Assembly: GCF_900117445.1 (NCBI RefSeq)
Contig: NZ_FPEJ01000001.1
Location: forward strand, 858,501 to 922,500
Direction of reading: 5' to 3'
From: Hyphomicrobium sp. NDB2Meth4
GTDB taxonomy: Bacteria; Pseudomonadota; Alphaproteobacteria; Rhizobiales; Hyphomicrobiaceae
DNA length: 64,000 bases
A model generated the notes under the pieces. It was not told where the DNA came from and did not search any database. It saw nothing but the letters and a program-made list of their open reading frames with translations. Both the position numbers and the translations under genes were made by a program. Below, piece after piece: positions 26,364-34,926 of this stretch; the stretch's first letter is position 1; every line of letters starts with the position of its first letter.

Positions 26364-26999
26364 CTATTGCGACGAGGAATCTGGCGGCGGCAGTAGGCCA
26401 TTCATGATCAGGTCGACCGAGGCCTCGAGATATCGATCGATATCGAGCGGACGACGATCAGCGAACAGCAATGTCCAGATGTGGATTGTGAGGGCAGGCG
26501 CCATGAGCAGCTCTGGGTAGTCGGCCGCCGGGCTTGCGCGGAACCCCCCGCTCTTCACCACGCGCTGCACCTTCTGCTTCAGCTTGTCGATCACCGGCGC
26601 GAAGAAGTTCTGGAAGTGTTCGTCCACCAGCTTCGGGAACCGAACTGCCTCTGAGATCAGCAGTCGCAGAATTTCAAGCGAACGACGGTCGTCAAGACAA
26701 GTGTGAAACAGGAAGGTCAGATCCGCGCGCACTGATTCCGGCGTCGGTTCGGCCGTGTCGTCGATGAACCCTTGGACCCGGTTGAAAAGCTCCTGCCCTC
26801 GCTGAACGGCCAGCGCCTCGAACACTTGATCCTTGTTCTGGAAGTAGACGTAGATCGTCCCCTTCGTCACGCCAGCGCGCGCGGCCACGTCCTCGAGCCG
26901 AGTGGCCGCATAACCGTGCAGAGCGAACTCTTCGAACGCAGCCTCAAGGATCTCGCTCGGCCGCTCTGCCTTCCGGCGTGCCCTGACCGCTCCAGTCAT
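26364..26999 (-). CDS. TetR/AcrR-family repressor of the adjacent RND operon
   Basis: The 211-residue protein starts with a TetR helix-turn-helix (about 15-60: ILEAAFEEFALHGYAATRLEDVAARAGVT, then KGTIYVYFQNKDQVFEALA) and a C-terminal ligand domain. It is divergent from the RND efflux genes, with a long inverted repeat between them, so it very likely represses that operon and itself. The inducing ligand is unknown. Confidence 0.92.
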   Translation of the reverse strand: MTGAVRARRKAERPSEILEAAFEEFALHGYAATRLEDVAARAGVTKGTIYVYFQNKDQVFEALAVQRGQELFNRVQGFIDDTAEPTPESVRADLTFLFHTCLDDRRSLEILRLLISEAVRFPKLVDEHFQNFFAPVIDKLKQKVQRVVKSGGFRASPAADYPELLMAPALTIHIWTLLFADRRPLDIDRYLEASVDLIMNGLLPPPDSSSQ

Positions 27000-27058
27000 A
27001 TTCGTCCTCCCACTCGGCGGCGCATTCTCCGGCGCGTAGCCAAAATATCACAAACAAA

Positions 27059-27090
27059 CTATTATTGACTTACGAGTCAGTCAATAATAG
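27059..27090. promoter_or_regulatory. TetR-type operator, 12-bp inverted repeat
   Basis: A perfect inverted repeat (CTATTATTGACT at 27059-27070 and its complement at 27079-27090) flanks an 8-nt centre; within it, GACT-TACG-AGTC forms a second, inner repeat. It sits between tetR and the first membrane-fusion gene, 38 bp before the chosen start of the latter. It fits a TetR-family operator covering the divergent promoters. Confidence 0.75.
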
Positions 27091-27127
27091 TCACTGCTTT
27101 AGGCTTGAGTGGCGGGGGCAACCGCAG

Positions 27128-28219
27128 ATGCGGGAACGGCATAACATATTGATGCTGTGGAAGTTATTGGCATTAGTCGCCGTTCTGGGCGGCTGTGGCG
27201 ACGCCGATGGTGGCCCACAGAAGCAAGCGGCTCGCGTCCTCACGCAAGTCGTCTCTAAGGTCGCCTACAAGCCCACGACGTGCCTCACCGGCGAGGTGAA
27301 AGCGCGCATCCAGACCAACCTTTCATTCCGCGTGTCGGGCCGCATCATCGAGCGCAATGCCGAGGTGGGCGATCACGTCACGCCCGACAAAGTTCTTGCC
27401 CGCATCGATCCCGCAGAACAGCGCGCGGACGTCGTCGCCGCTGAGGCGGCACAGCGTTCAGCCGACGCTCGCGTGCGCCAGACAGCCGCTGCTTTCGATC
27501 GCCAGAAAGCGCTCATCAAGGATGGCTTCACCACTCGGCGGGACTACGACCAGGCCGAAGAGGCGCTACGCACAGCGCAGGGTTCGCTCGAAGCGGCGCA
27601 GGCTCAGCTTGGCAGCGCGCGTGATGCGCTTTCGTTCACCGAGCTGCGTTCCAGCTCCGCCGGCATCGTCACTGCACGCAACGCCGAGGTTGGACAGGTA
27701 GCTCAAGCGGCGCAGACGATGTTCTCGCTTGCCGAGGATGGCGAACGCGATGCGGTGTTCCACGTTTACGAGGCAGCTTTCCTGCACGAGTTGGCCTCAC
27801 CCGACATCGCGCTGTCACTCGTCTCAGATCCGAAGATCACTGCCACAGGCGTCGCCCGTGAAGTCTCGCCGAGCACCGACACGACTTCGGGCACGGTGCG
27901 AGTCAAAGTTGCGATCACCAATCCCCCGCCCGCCTTCGCGCTCGGCTCCGTCGTATTTGGTTGCGCGACACAGAAGCCCAGACAAGTCGTCCTGCTTCCG
28001 GCCGGTGCACTGACGAACATTGCCGGAAAACCGGCCGTCTGGATCGTCGACGCCGAGACGCTGCAGGTCGCACTGAAGCCGGTGACTGTCGCGTCTTACG
28101 AGACGCAGGCAGTCGTGATCGACGGCGGGCTGGAACCTGGCGAGCGTGTCGTCACGGCAGGCGCCAAGCTGCTCCGCCCTAATCAGTTAGTCATTGTCGC
28201 CCCCGACGAGGCATCATGA
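27128..28219 (+). CDS. RND efflux periplasmic adaptor (membrane fusion lipoprotein) 1
   Basis: From 27128 the product is 363 residues with a lipoprotein signal (MLWKLLALVAVLGGCGD). It has the HlyD/AcrA layout: lipoyl-like beta (TNLSFRVSGRI, then VGDHV), an alpha-helical hairpin (about 100-170, rich in Ala/Gln/Arg), a beta-barrel and membrane-proximal domain. It links the inner-membrane pump to an outer-membrane channel. The start at 27128 or 27152 is chosen over 27065, which lies inside the operator. Its stop overlaps the start of a second adaptor gene by 4 bp. Confidence 0.88.
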   Translation: MRERHNILMLWKLLALVAVLGGCGDADGGPQKQAARVLTQVVSKVAYKPTTCLTGEVKARIQTNLSFRVSGRIIERNAEVGDHVTPDKVLARIDPAEQRADVVAAEAAQRSADARVRQTAAAFDRQKALIKDGFTTRRDYDQAEEALRTAQGSLEAAQAQLGSARDALSFTELRSSSAGIVTARNAEVGQVAQAAQTMFSLAEDGERDAVFHVYEAAFLHELASPDIALSLVSDPKITATGVAREVSPSTDTTSGTVRVKVAITNPPPAFALGSVVFGCATQKPRQVVLLPAGALTNIAGKPAVWIVDAETLQVALKPVTVASYETQAVVIDGGLEPGERVVTAGAKLLRPNQLVIVAPDEAS

Positions 28220-29316
28220 TCGCACAAACAAAAATGTTCGCTGGCTGGGCGTTGTTGCTCACCCTGCCGCTGTTGGCGCTCGGAGGATGTGGTGAGGCGA
28301 AGGATGAGCCCGCGCCGCCGCCGCGCCCCGTGCTGACGGTCGTCGTCTCCGGTCCGCACGCCGAGGTGCTCTCCTTCGCGGGTACTGTCGAGCCACGCTA
28401 CCGAGCAGAACTTAGCTTCAGGGTCTTGGGGCGTGTCGTTGCGCGCGATGTCGAGGTCGGCGACGTTGTCCATAAAGGACAGCGCGTGGCGGCACTCGAT
28501 CCGACGGCGTTGCAACTCGCCGTGCGCAGTCAGCGCGCAGCGCTCGCGAATGCACAAGCGACGCTCACCAATGCCGCTGCGGTCGAGGAGCGCCAGCGCG
28601 CCCTGCGCGATCGCAACGTAACGGCCCAAGCAACGTTCGAGACCGCCGAGCAGGCGCGCATTGCGGCCGAGGCGGAGGTCACGCGCACCCAGTCGGGCCT
28701 CACCAAAGCGCAAGAGCAACTCACCTATACGGAGCTTCGCAGCGACTTCGACGGCGTCGTAACCGCCATCAGCGCTGAGGTCGGCCAAGTCGTCTCGGTC
28801 GGGCAAACCGCCGTCACCGTCGCGCGGCCGGACGTGCGCGAGGCCGTTGTTGACATTCCAGAGACGGCTAGCCGCAATATCGGCCCGGGAACGCGGTTCG
28901 AAATCAGCCTGCAGCTCGATGAAAGCCGGAGCACCTCCGGCGTCCTGCGTGAGATCGCGCCCGAAGCGGATGCCATTACCCGTTCGCGCCGCGCGCGCAT
29001 CACCCTTGCCGATCCGCCCGAAACGTTCCGCCTTGGCACCACAGTCACCGTGAAGATCAGACCTGCCGCTGGCGCATCACACACCGTCCGCCTGCCCGCA
29101 TCGGCCCTGATCGAGCGGGAAGGCGGATCAAGCGTCTTCATCGTCAACGAGGAATCGGGCGCAGTCGCCGAGGTGCCTGTCGAAGTTGTCGGGCATAGCG
29201 GCGGTTCCGTCATCGTTGCCGGAGCGCTGGCGGCTGGGACGCACGTCGTCACGGCAGGCGTCAAGAGCCTGTCAGTCGGCGAACACGTCCGCACCGACGT
29301 AGGGGCAATCCGCTGA
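28216..29316 (+). CDS. RND efflux periplasmic adaptor (membrane fusion lipoprotein) 2
   Basis: The 366-residue protein carries a lipobox (LALGGCGE near residue 25) and the adaptor layout: AELSFRVLGRVVARDVEVGDVV, a helical hairpin at about 95-160, then beta-barrel segments. It is similar in plan to the gene before it (shared phrases such as RAELSFRV/TNLSFRV and the TYTELRSDFDGVVTAISAEVGQV region). It overlaps both neighbours by a few bp, so all three efflux genes are translationally coupled. Confidence 0.9.
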   Translation: MIAQTKMFAGWALLLTLPLLALGGCGEAKDEPAPPPRPVLTVVVSGPHAEVLSFAGTVEPRYRAELSFRVLGRVVARDVEVGDVVHKGQRVAALDPTALQLAVRSQRAALANAQATLTNAAAVEERQRALRDRNVTAQATFETAEQARIAAEAEVTRTQSGLTKAQEQLTYTELRSDFDGVVTAISAEVGQVVSVGQTAVTVARPDVREAVVDIPETASRNIGPGTRFEISLQLDESRSTSGVLREIAPEADAITRSRRARITLADPPETFRLGTTVTVKIRPAAGASHTVRLPASALIEREGGSSVFIVNEESGAVAEVPVEVVGHSGGSVIVAGALAAGTHVVTAGVKSLSVGEHVRTDVGAIR

Positions 29317-32300
29317 TGCAAAAGCCGTTCAATCTATCCGAGTGGGCACTCGCGCATCGCTCCCTCGTCACCTATTTCATGCTCGTATTCTCTCTCGCTG
29401 GCTTCTTCTCGTATCTCAACCTTGGCCGCGAGGAAGACCCTGCGTTCACCATCAAGACGATGGTCATCGTCGCGCAGTGGCCGGGCGCCTCCGCTGAAGA
29501 GACCGCCGAGCAAATCACCGATCGCATCGAGAAGAAGCTCGAAGAGCTGGAAACGCTCGACTACACGCGTTCGGTTACGACGCCGGGCGAGACCACCATC
29601 TTCGTCAACCTTCGCGATACGACCAAGGCCGGCGATGTTGCACCGACCTGGATGCTGATCCGCAACATGATTGGTGACATTCACGGACAGTTCCCGAGCG
29701 GCGTCGTCGGGCCCTTCTACAATGATCGCTTCGGCGACGTGTATGGCAACATCTATGCCTTTACCTCCGACGGCCTCAGTCAACGTCAGTTGCGCGACTA
29801 TGTCGAGAAGGTGCGCGCCAAGGTGCTCACCGTACCGAACGTCGGTAAGGTCGACATTGTCGGAGCTCAGGACGAAGTCGTCTTCCTGGAATTCTCCCCG
29901 CGTAAGATCGCTGCTTACGGCATCAACCAGCAGGCTATCGTTTCCGCCCTTCAGGCGCAGAACGCAATCGTGCCGTCGGGCGTGATCGAGGCCGGTCCCG
30001 AGCGGATCAACCTGCGCGTCAGCGGCCAGTTCACCTCCGAAAAGGATCTGCAGTCGGTCAACCTGCGCATCAACGATCGTTTCTTCCGCTTGAGCGACGT
30101 TGCCACCATCCGCCGCGGCTATGTCGATCCGCCGAGCGCGCTGTTCCGCTACAATGGTGAGCCCGCCATTGGCTTGGCCATCGGTATGCGCCCGAAGGCG
30201 AACCTTCTGAAGTTCGGTGAGGCGCTGCACGAGGAGATGTCCCGAATCTCCGCCGAGCTCCCCGTCGGCATCGATGTGCATCTCGTTTCCGACCAGCCCC
30301 TCATCGTCGAGGAAGCCGTATTCGGCTTTACGCGCGCATTGTTCGAGGCCGTCGCGATCGTGCTCATCGTCAGCTTCGTGTCGCTCGGCATGCGCGCAGG
30401 CATGGTCGTGGCGCTGTCGATCCCTCTCGTTCTCGCCATCACCTTCATGGTCATGGCCTATTCCGGCATTACCTTGCAGCGCATCTCGCTTGGCGCGCTC
30501 ATCATCGCGCTCGGCCTGCTCGTCGATGACGCCATGATCGCCGTGGAGATGATGGTGGCACGCCTCGAGGTGGGCGACCCGCTCGAAAAGGCAGCCAGCT
30601 ACGTCTATACGTCCACCGCCTTCCCGATGCTCACCGGCACACTCGTGACGGTTGCCGGCTTTATTCCGATTGCTTTCAACGGCAGCGCCGCGGGCGAATT
30701 TACCTTCACGCTGTTTGTCGTGCTGGCCGTGTCGCTGCTCGTGTCCTGGATCGTCGCGGTGCTGTTCACGCCGCTGCTTGGCGTGTGGCTTCTCCCAAAT
30801 AGCATGCACAAGCACCACGACAAGCCCAGCCTCATGTCTCGAATATTCAACGGCCTGCTCCGCGCCTGTATGCGCCACCGCTGGCTCACCATCAGCGCCA
30901 CGCTGGGCATGTTTATCGCCTCGATCGTCGGTATGGGGTTCGTGCAGCAGCAGTTCTTCCCTTCGTCCGATCGAGTCGAGCTGATCGTCGATTGGAACCT
31001 GCCGCAGAATGCCTCGATCGTCGAAACCAAGGCTCAGATGACGCGCTTCGAGAAGGAAGCGCTCGAGGGCGATCCGGACGTCGTGCGCTGGTCGTCCTAT
31101 ATCGGTCAGGGCGCAATGCGCTTCGTGCTCTCCTTCGACGTGCAGCCGGCGCACGAGTCGTTTGGCCAGACCGTGATTGTCACCAAGGATCTGGAAGCCC
31201 GAAACCGCCTGCAGAAGAAGCTGGATGCGTTCGTGCGGCGCGAGTTCGTCGGCACCGACGCCAACGTAAAACTGCTCGACATTGGCCCTCCAGTAGGCCG
31301 GCCGGTGCAGTATCGCCTGAGCGGACCCGACCTTCAGACTGTTCGCACGCTCGCCCAGCAGCTTGCGCCAATCATCGGCGCCAACGGACATATCGGCGAC
31401 GTGGTCTTCGACTGGAACGAGCCCGCCCGAACCGTGAAAGTGAATGTGCTGCAGGACAAGGCACGCCTTCTCGGCCTGACCTCTGAGGATATCTCGTCCA
31501 CGCTGAACGGCATTGTTGGCGGCAACACGATCACCCAGATCCGCGACGACATCTATCTCGTCAACGTAACCGCCCGCGCGCAGGCGGCCGAACGCGGTGC
31601 GATTGAGACGCTGCAGAATCTCCAGCTTTCGGCATCCAATGGCCAGCCCGTCCCGCTCGCCGCCGTTGCCACGTTCGAGTACGGCCAGGAGCAACCGGTC
31701 ATTTGGCGCCGCAATCGCCTGCCGACCATCACCATCAAGTCAGGTACTGTCGGAGCAGTTCAGCCCGCAACGGTCGTTGCCGAGCTTGCGCCCGAGATCG
31801 AAAAGTTCAACGCCGCTCTCCCCGCCGGCTACCACGTCGCCACTGGCGGCGCCGTGGAGGAAAGCGCTAAGGGCCAGGGACCGATCATCGCAATCGTGCC
31901 GCTCATGCTGTTCGTGATGGCAACCATCCTCATGATCCAGCTTCAAAGCTTCCAGCGGCTGTTCCTCGTCGTTGCTGTCGCACCGCTTGGGCTGATCGGT
32001 GTCGTGGCCGCTTTGCTTCCCAGCGGCGCGCCAATGGGCTTCGTCGCCACGCTGGGTGTGCTGGCGTTGATTGGCATCTTGATACGCAACTCCGTCATCC
32101 TCGTCGTACAGATCGAACACCTGCGCGATGAAGGGGTTGCTGCGTGGCAAGCCGTTCTCGAGGCAACCGAGCACCGTATGCGGCCGATCATGCTCACCGC
32201 CGCCGCAGCCAGTCTCGCGCTCATCCCAATCTCTCGCGAGGTATTCTGGGGGCCGATGGCCTACGCAATGATGGGTGGCATCATTGTCGGTACCGTTCTT

Positions 32301-32411
32301 ACGCTGTTGTTCCTGCCAGCGCTCTACGTTGCCTGGTTCCGCATCAAGGAGCCGGCGGGTGATCCGGGGCCCGCTCCGAGCCATGGCGTTCTAGCTGATG
32401 CGTCAGCCTGA
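29316..32411 (+). CDS. RND-family efflux pump inner-membrane transporter
   Basis: The 1031-residue protein has the 12-helix, two-large-loop plan of AcrB-type proton-driven pumps. TM4 carries the proton-relay Asp pair in LLVDDAMIAVEMM. In TM10 the usual Lys (AcrB K940) is replaced by Arg in GILIRNSVILVV, a change common in some subfamilies of RND pumps. N-terminal REEDPAFTIKTMVIVAQWPGASAEE matches the family. It works with the two adaptors upstream and an outer-membrane channel not in this window. The substrate is unknown; the divergent TetR gene should control it. Confidence 0.93.
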   Translation: MQKPFNLSEWALAHRSLVTYFMLVFSLAGFFSYLNLGREEDPAFTIKTMVIVAQWPGASAEETAEQITDRIEKKLEELETLDYTRSVTTPGETTIFVNLRDTTKAGDVAPTWMLIRNMIGDIHGQFPSGVVGPFYNDRFGDVYGNIYAFTSDGLSQRQLRDYVEKVRAKVLTVPNVGKVDIVGAQDEVVFLEFSPRKIAAYGINQQAIVSALQAQNAIVPSGVIEAGPERINLRVSGQFTSEKDLQSVNLRINDRFFRLSDVATIRRGYVDPPSALFRYNGEPAIGLAIGMRPKANLLKFGEALHEEMSRISAELPVGIDVHLVSDQPLIVEEAVFGFTRALFEAVAIVLIVSFVSLGMRAGMVVALSIPLVLAITFMVMAYSGITLQRISLGALIIALGLLVDDAMIAVEMMVARLEVGDPLEKAASYVYTSTAFPMLTGTLVTVAGFIPIAFNGSAAGEFTFTLFVVLAVSLLVSWIVAVLFTPLLGVWLLPNSMHKHHDKPSLMSRIFNGLLRACMRHRWLTISATLGMFIASIVGMGFVQQQFFPSSDRVELIVDWNLPQNASIVETKAQMTRFEKEALEGDPDVVRWSSYIGQGAMRFVLSFDVQPAHESFGQTVIVTKDLEARNRLQKKLDAFVRREFVGTDANVKLLDIGPPVGRPVQYRLSGPDLQTVRTLAQQLAPIIGANGHIGDVVFDWNEPARTVKVNVLQDKARLLGLTSEDISSTLNGIVGGNTITQIRDDIYLVNVTARAQAAERGAIETLQNLQLSASNGQPVPLAAVATFEYGQEQPVIWRRNRLPTITIKSGTVGAVQPATVVAELAPEIEKFNAALPAGYHVATGGAVEESAKGQGPIIAIVPLMLFVMATILMIQLQSFQRLFLVVAVAPLGLIGVVAALLPSGAPMGFVATLGVLALIGILIRNSVILVVQIEHLRDEGVAAWQAVLEATEHRMRPIMLTAAAASLALIPISREVFWGPMAYAMMGGIIVGTVLTLLFLPALYVAWFRIKEPAGDPGPAPSHGVLADASA

Positions 32412-32439
32412 GCATTGAAGCACACGCGTTGGTGGGGAA

Positions 32440-32970
32440 ATGACGTTGTCAGTAACTCGTGAAGAGCGCATCGGTCTGTTTGTCGACGGCATCGGCCTGC
32501 ATCATGCGGCGGACGTGCTGCAGTTGAGGATCGACTTCAAGCGCTTGCTCGCCCTCTTCCGCCAGCGCGGGCGGCTCGTGCGGGCGCACTACTATACAGT
32601 CTCAATACAAGACGCCGGCCCAAACCCGCAGAAACCCCTGCTGGACTGGCTGACCTTCAATGGTTTCACCGTGGTGACGCGCAAAGCGATGGACAGCGAC
32701 GAAAGCGCGAATGCCCTCGCATTAGCAGTCAACATCAGTGTCGACGCGATGCAGCTTGCCGCTAATCTCGATCGCATAGTGCTCGTGTCCCAGTGTCGTG
32801 AACTGCAGCGCCTCATCGAGGTGCTCAAAATTATGGGACGCAACGTGAGTGTCGTATCGACATTGCGGCATCACATGGTGGCCGACGAGCTGCGCCGGCA
32901 GGCTGACGAGTTTCTCGATCTGGAAGATCTGCGGCCGATCTTGAGCGCCGATGTGTCGGAAAACGCGTAG
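32440..32970 (+). CDS. NYN-domain protein (PIN-like, LabA/DUF88 type)
   Basis: The 176-residue protein has the NYN/PIN-like layout: an N-terminal IGLFVDGIGLHHAADVL with a conserved Asp, VVTRKAMDSDESANALALAVNISVDAM, then NLDRIVLVSQCRELQRLIEVLKIMGRNVSVVS. Such proteins are putative RNases or RNA-binding proteins. It follows the RND gene by 28 bp in the same direction and may be read through, but a link to efflux is unlikely. The role is inferred from the fold only. Confidence 0.75.
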   Translation: MTLSVTREERIGLFVDGIGLHHAADVLQLRIDFKRLLALFRQRGRLVRAHYYTVSIQDAGPNPQKPLLDWLTFNGFTVVTRKAMDSDESANALALAVNISVDAMQLAANLDRIVLVSQCRELQRLIEVLKIMGRNVSVVSTLRHHMVADELRRQADEFLDLEDLRPILSADVSENA

Positions 32971-32993
32971 CAGCCACGATAGCAGGCGGCGCT

Positions 32994-33242
32994 TCAGAAA
33001 CCCGATTGACCGCGTTTGCTGAACAGGGCCGTCACGATGGCGACGATGATCGCCGCTGGAACCACGATCAACAGCACCGCGCCAACCGCCACGGCGACAC
33101 CAAAGAAGAGCAACGCCAAAAAGATGAGTGTCACAAGCCCGCTGAGTAGGGCGGCGACGGCCAGCAGCCACGCGCGCCAGCCCGTCACGACGGTGGCGCG
33201 CCCGTTCCTCTCGACAACCAACATCGGCCGTTGTTCGTCCAT
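32994..33242 (-). CDS. Small membrane protein with N-terminal soluble part
   Basis: From the ATG at 33242, preceded by GAGGAG about 10 nt upstream, the product is 82 residues: MDEQRPMLVVERNGRATVVTG, then two hydrophobic segments (about 25-45 and 47-70) and a short basic tail. A longer reading from 33299 adds 19 residues without a better ribosome site. It is convergent with the NYN gene and divergent from the GST gene. Function unknown. Confidence 0.6.
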   Translation of the reverse strand: MDEQRPMLVVERNGRATVVTGWRAWLLAVAALLSGLVTLIFLALLFFGVAVAVGAVLLIVVPAAIIVAIVTALFSKRGQSGF

Positions 33243-33376
33243 GCGCAGCAGCTCCTCGTGAGTTGTACCATGCTGGCTGATGCGGCGTTTGCGCGTCAAG
33301 CCTTAAGGACCGGCAATGCCAATTGCCTAATCCAGGCCATCAGGTAAAAGGCGTCCGCGTCTGGAGGATGTACGCG

Positions 33377-34126
33377 ATGATCGATCTCTATTATTGGACA
33401 ACACCCAACGGGCATAAGGTCACGATCTTCCTTGAGGAAGCGAAGCTGCCTTATCGTATTCGGCCGGTGAACATCTCCAAAGGCGATCAGTTCAAGCCGC
33501 AGTTCCTACGCCACGCCCCGAACAATCGCATTCCGGCGATCGTCGACAAAGATCCAGCTGACGGCGGCGACCCGATCAGCGTGTTCGAGTCGGGCGCCAT
33601 CCTCCAGTATCTCGCCGAGAAGACCGGGCGCTTCCTGCCGAAGAACGTTCGCGGCCGTGTCGAGGTGATGCAATGGCTGGTCTGGCAGATGTCTGGCCTC
33701 GGCCCGATGGCCGGTCAGAACCATCACTTCGCAGTGTACGCTACAGAGCGCATCCCCTACGCCATCGACCGCTACGTGAAGGAGACCAATCGTCTCTACG
33801 GTGTCCTCGACAAGCAGCTCGCCGGCAGCGAGTTTATCGCGGGCGCGTATTCTATCGCTGACATGGCCTGCTACCCATGGATCGTTCCCTATGAGCGACA
33901 GGGTCAGAACCTGGATGATTTCCCGAATTTGCGACGCTGGTTCCTCGCCATGGGCGAGCGGCCCGCAGTGCAGCGTGCCTATGAGATCGCCGCAAAGGTC
34001 AACACAAAGGCGACCGTGACCAAGAGCGCCAAGAAGGTGCTCTTTGGACAGACTGCGAAGACGCTCACAAAGAAGGTGCCCAAAAAGCCCGCGCGCAAAT
34101 CGCCGGCGAAGCCCCGCTCGCGCTAA
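33377..34126 (+). CDS. Glutathione S-transferase (YfcG/YghU-like) with Lys-rich tail
   Basis: The 249-residue protein is a soluble GST: N-terminal thioredoxin-like part MIDLYYWTTPNGHKVTIFLEEAKLPY, NRIPAIVDKDP, ESGAILQYLAEKTG (glutathione-binding Glu-Ser), and a helical C-domain. Proteins of this kind act as disulfide-bond oxidoreductases or GST. The last 35 residues (about 215-249) are a Lys/Ala/Pro-rich extension that ordinary members lack. The ATG at 33377 has AGGA 9 nt upstream. Its stop overlaps the convergent hmuV end by 4 bp. Confidence 0.9.
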   Translation: MIDLYYWTTPNGHKVTIFLEEAKLPYRIRPVNISKGDQFKPQFLRHAPNNRIPAIVDKDPADGGDPISVFESGAILQYLAEKTGRFLPKNVRGRVEVMQWLVWQMSGLGPMAGQNHHFAVYATERIPYAIDRYVKETNRLYGVLDKQLAGSEFIAGAYSIADMACYPWIVPYERQGQNLDDFPNLRRWFLAMGERPAVQRAYEIAAKVNTKATVTKSAKKVLFGQTAKTLTKKVPKKPARKSPAKPRSR

Positions 34127-34923
34127 TTCCGGCGGGTATACGGCAGCACGAAGGGAATCCCGGCCTCGGGTGTCGTATTCGTGCGCACCTCGCAGCCATA
34201 CGAGCGCGAGAGCAACGCATCGTTGATGACCTCCTGCGCCGAGCCGCGCGCGGCAATCTCGCCCCGGCACATCAGCACCAGCTCGTCGGCGAAGGCCGCC
34301 GCGAGGTTGAGATCATGCAGCACTGCCAGCACCGCGCGGCCTCCCTCTGCCTGCCGCCGCGCTTCCTCCAGCACCAGTCCCTGATGCGCAAGATCGAGGC
34401 TTGCAGTGGGCTCGTCCAGCATAAGGATCGATGATGATCCGCGTTGTTCCCGGTCCGCAACGGTGAGCTGCAGCAGCGCCCGCGCAATGTGCACGCGTTG
34501 CTTCTCGCCGCCAGACAGGTGCGTGTAGAAGCGGTCCGCGATGGCCACGAGCCCGACAGTGCGCAGGCAGTCCATCGCCATATGTTCGATCTGCGCCGAC
34601 GCCGCGCCGAATCCAGGCACGGTTGCCCCCAAAAGCACCACCTCGCGTACAGTGAATGGAAACGACAGCGCAGTCGCCTGCGGAACCACCGCGCGCCGGC
34701 GCGCCAGGGCGGCCGCGTCGAAACTGCGAAGTGAGCGTCCGTCCAGTTCCACCGCTCCGGACGTAGGCCGCAATTCACCAGACAAAAGTCGCAGCAGCGT
34801 GGACTTGCCGGCGCCGTTCGGACCGATGATGGCAACGAGGCGCCCCGGCCGCAGCGCCAGGTCGACCTTCGAGACCAGCGTCTTTCCGCTGATTTGATAC
34901 GTGAGCGATGAAGCTTGCAGCAT
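34123..34923 (-). CDS. hmuV: Haem ABC transporter ATP-binding protein
   Basis: HmuV is the ATPase of the HmuTUV haem importer at the inner membrane. The 266-residue protein has Walker A GPNGAGKST (about 36-44), the signature LSGGEKQRVHIARAL, Walker B ILMLDEPTASLD, and the switch-histidine segment VLHDLNLAAAF. It follows hmuU by 3 bp, so the genes are coupled. Confidence 0.93.
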   Translation of the reverse strand: MLQASSLTYQISGKTLVSKVDLALRPGRLVAIIGPNGAGKSTLLRLLSGELRPTSGAVELDGRSLRSFDAAALARRRAVVPQATALSFPFTVREVVLLGATVPGFGAASAQIEHMAMDCLRTVGLVAIADRFYTHLSGGEKQRVHIARALLQLTVADREQRGSSSILMLDEPTASLDLAHQGLVLEEARRQAEGGRAVLAVLHDLNLAAAFADELVLMCRGEIAARGSAQEVINDALLSRSYGCEVRTNTTPEAGIPFVLPYTRRN

Positions 34924-34926
34924 CCT

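Noticed and set aside
29334-31694. 786-codon minus-strand frame over the RND gene
   Set aside because: Antisense shadow; His/Asp/Glu-rich composition typical of reversed GC-rich coding sequence.
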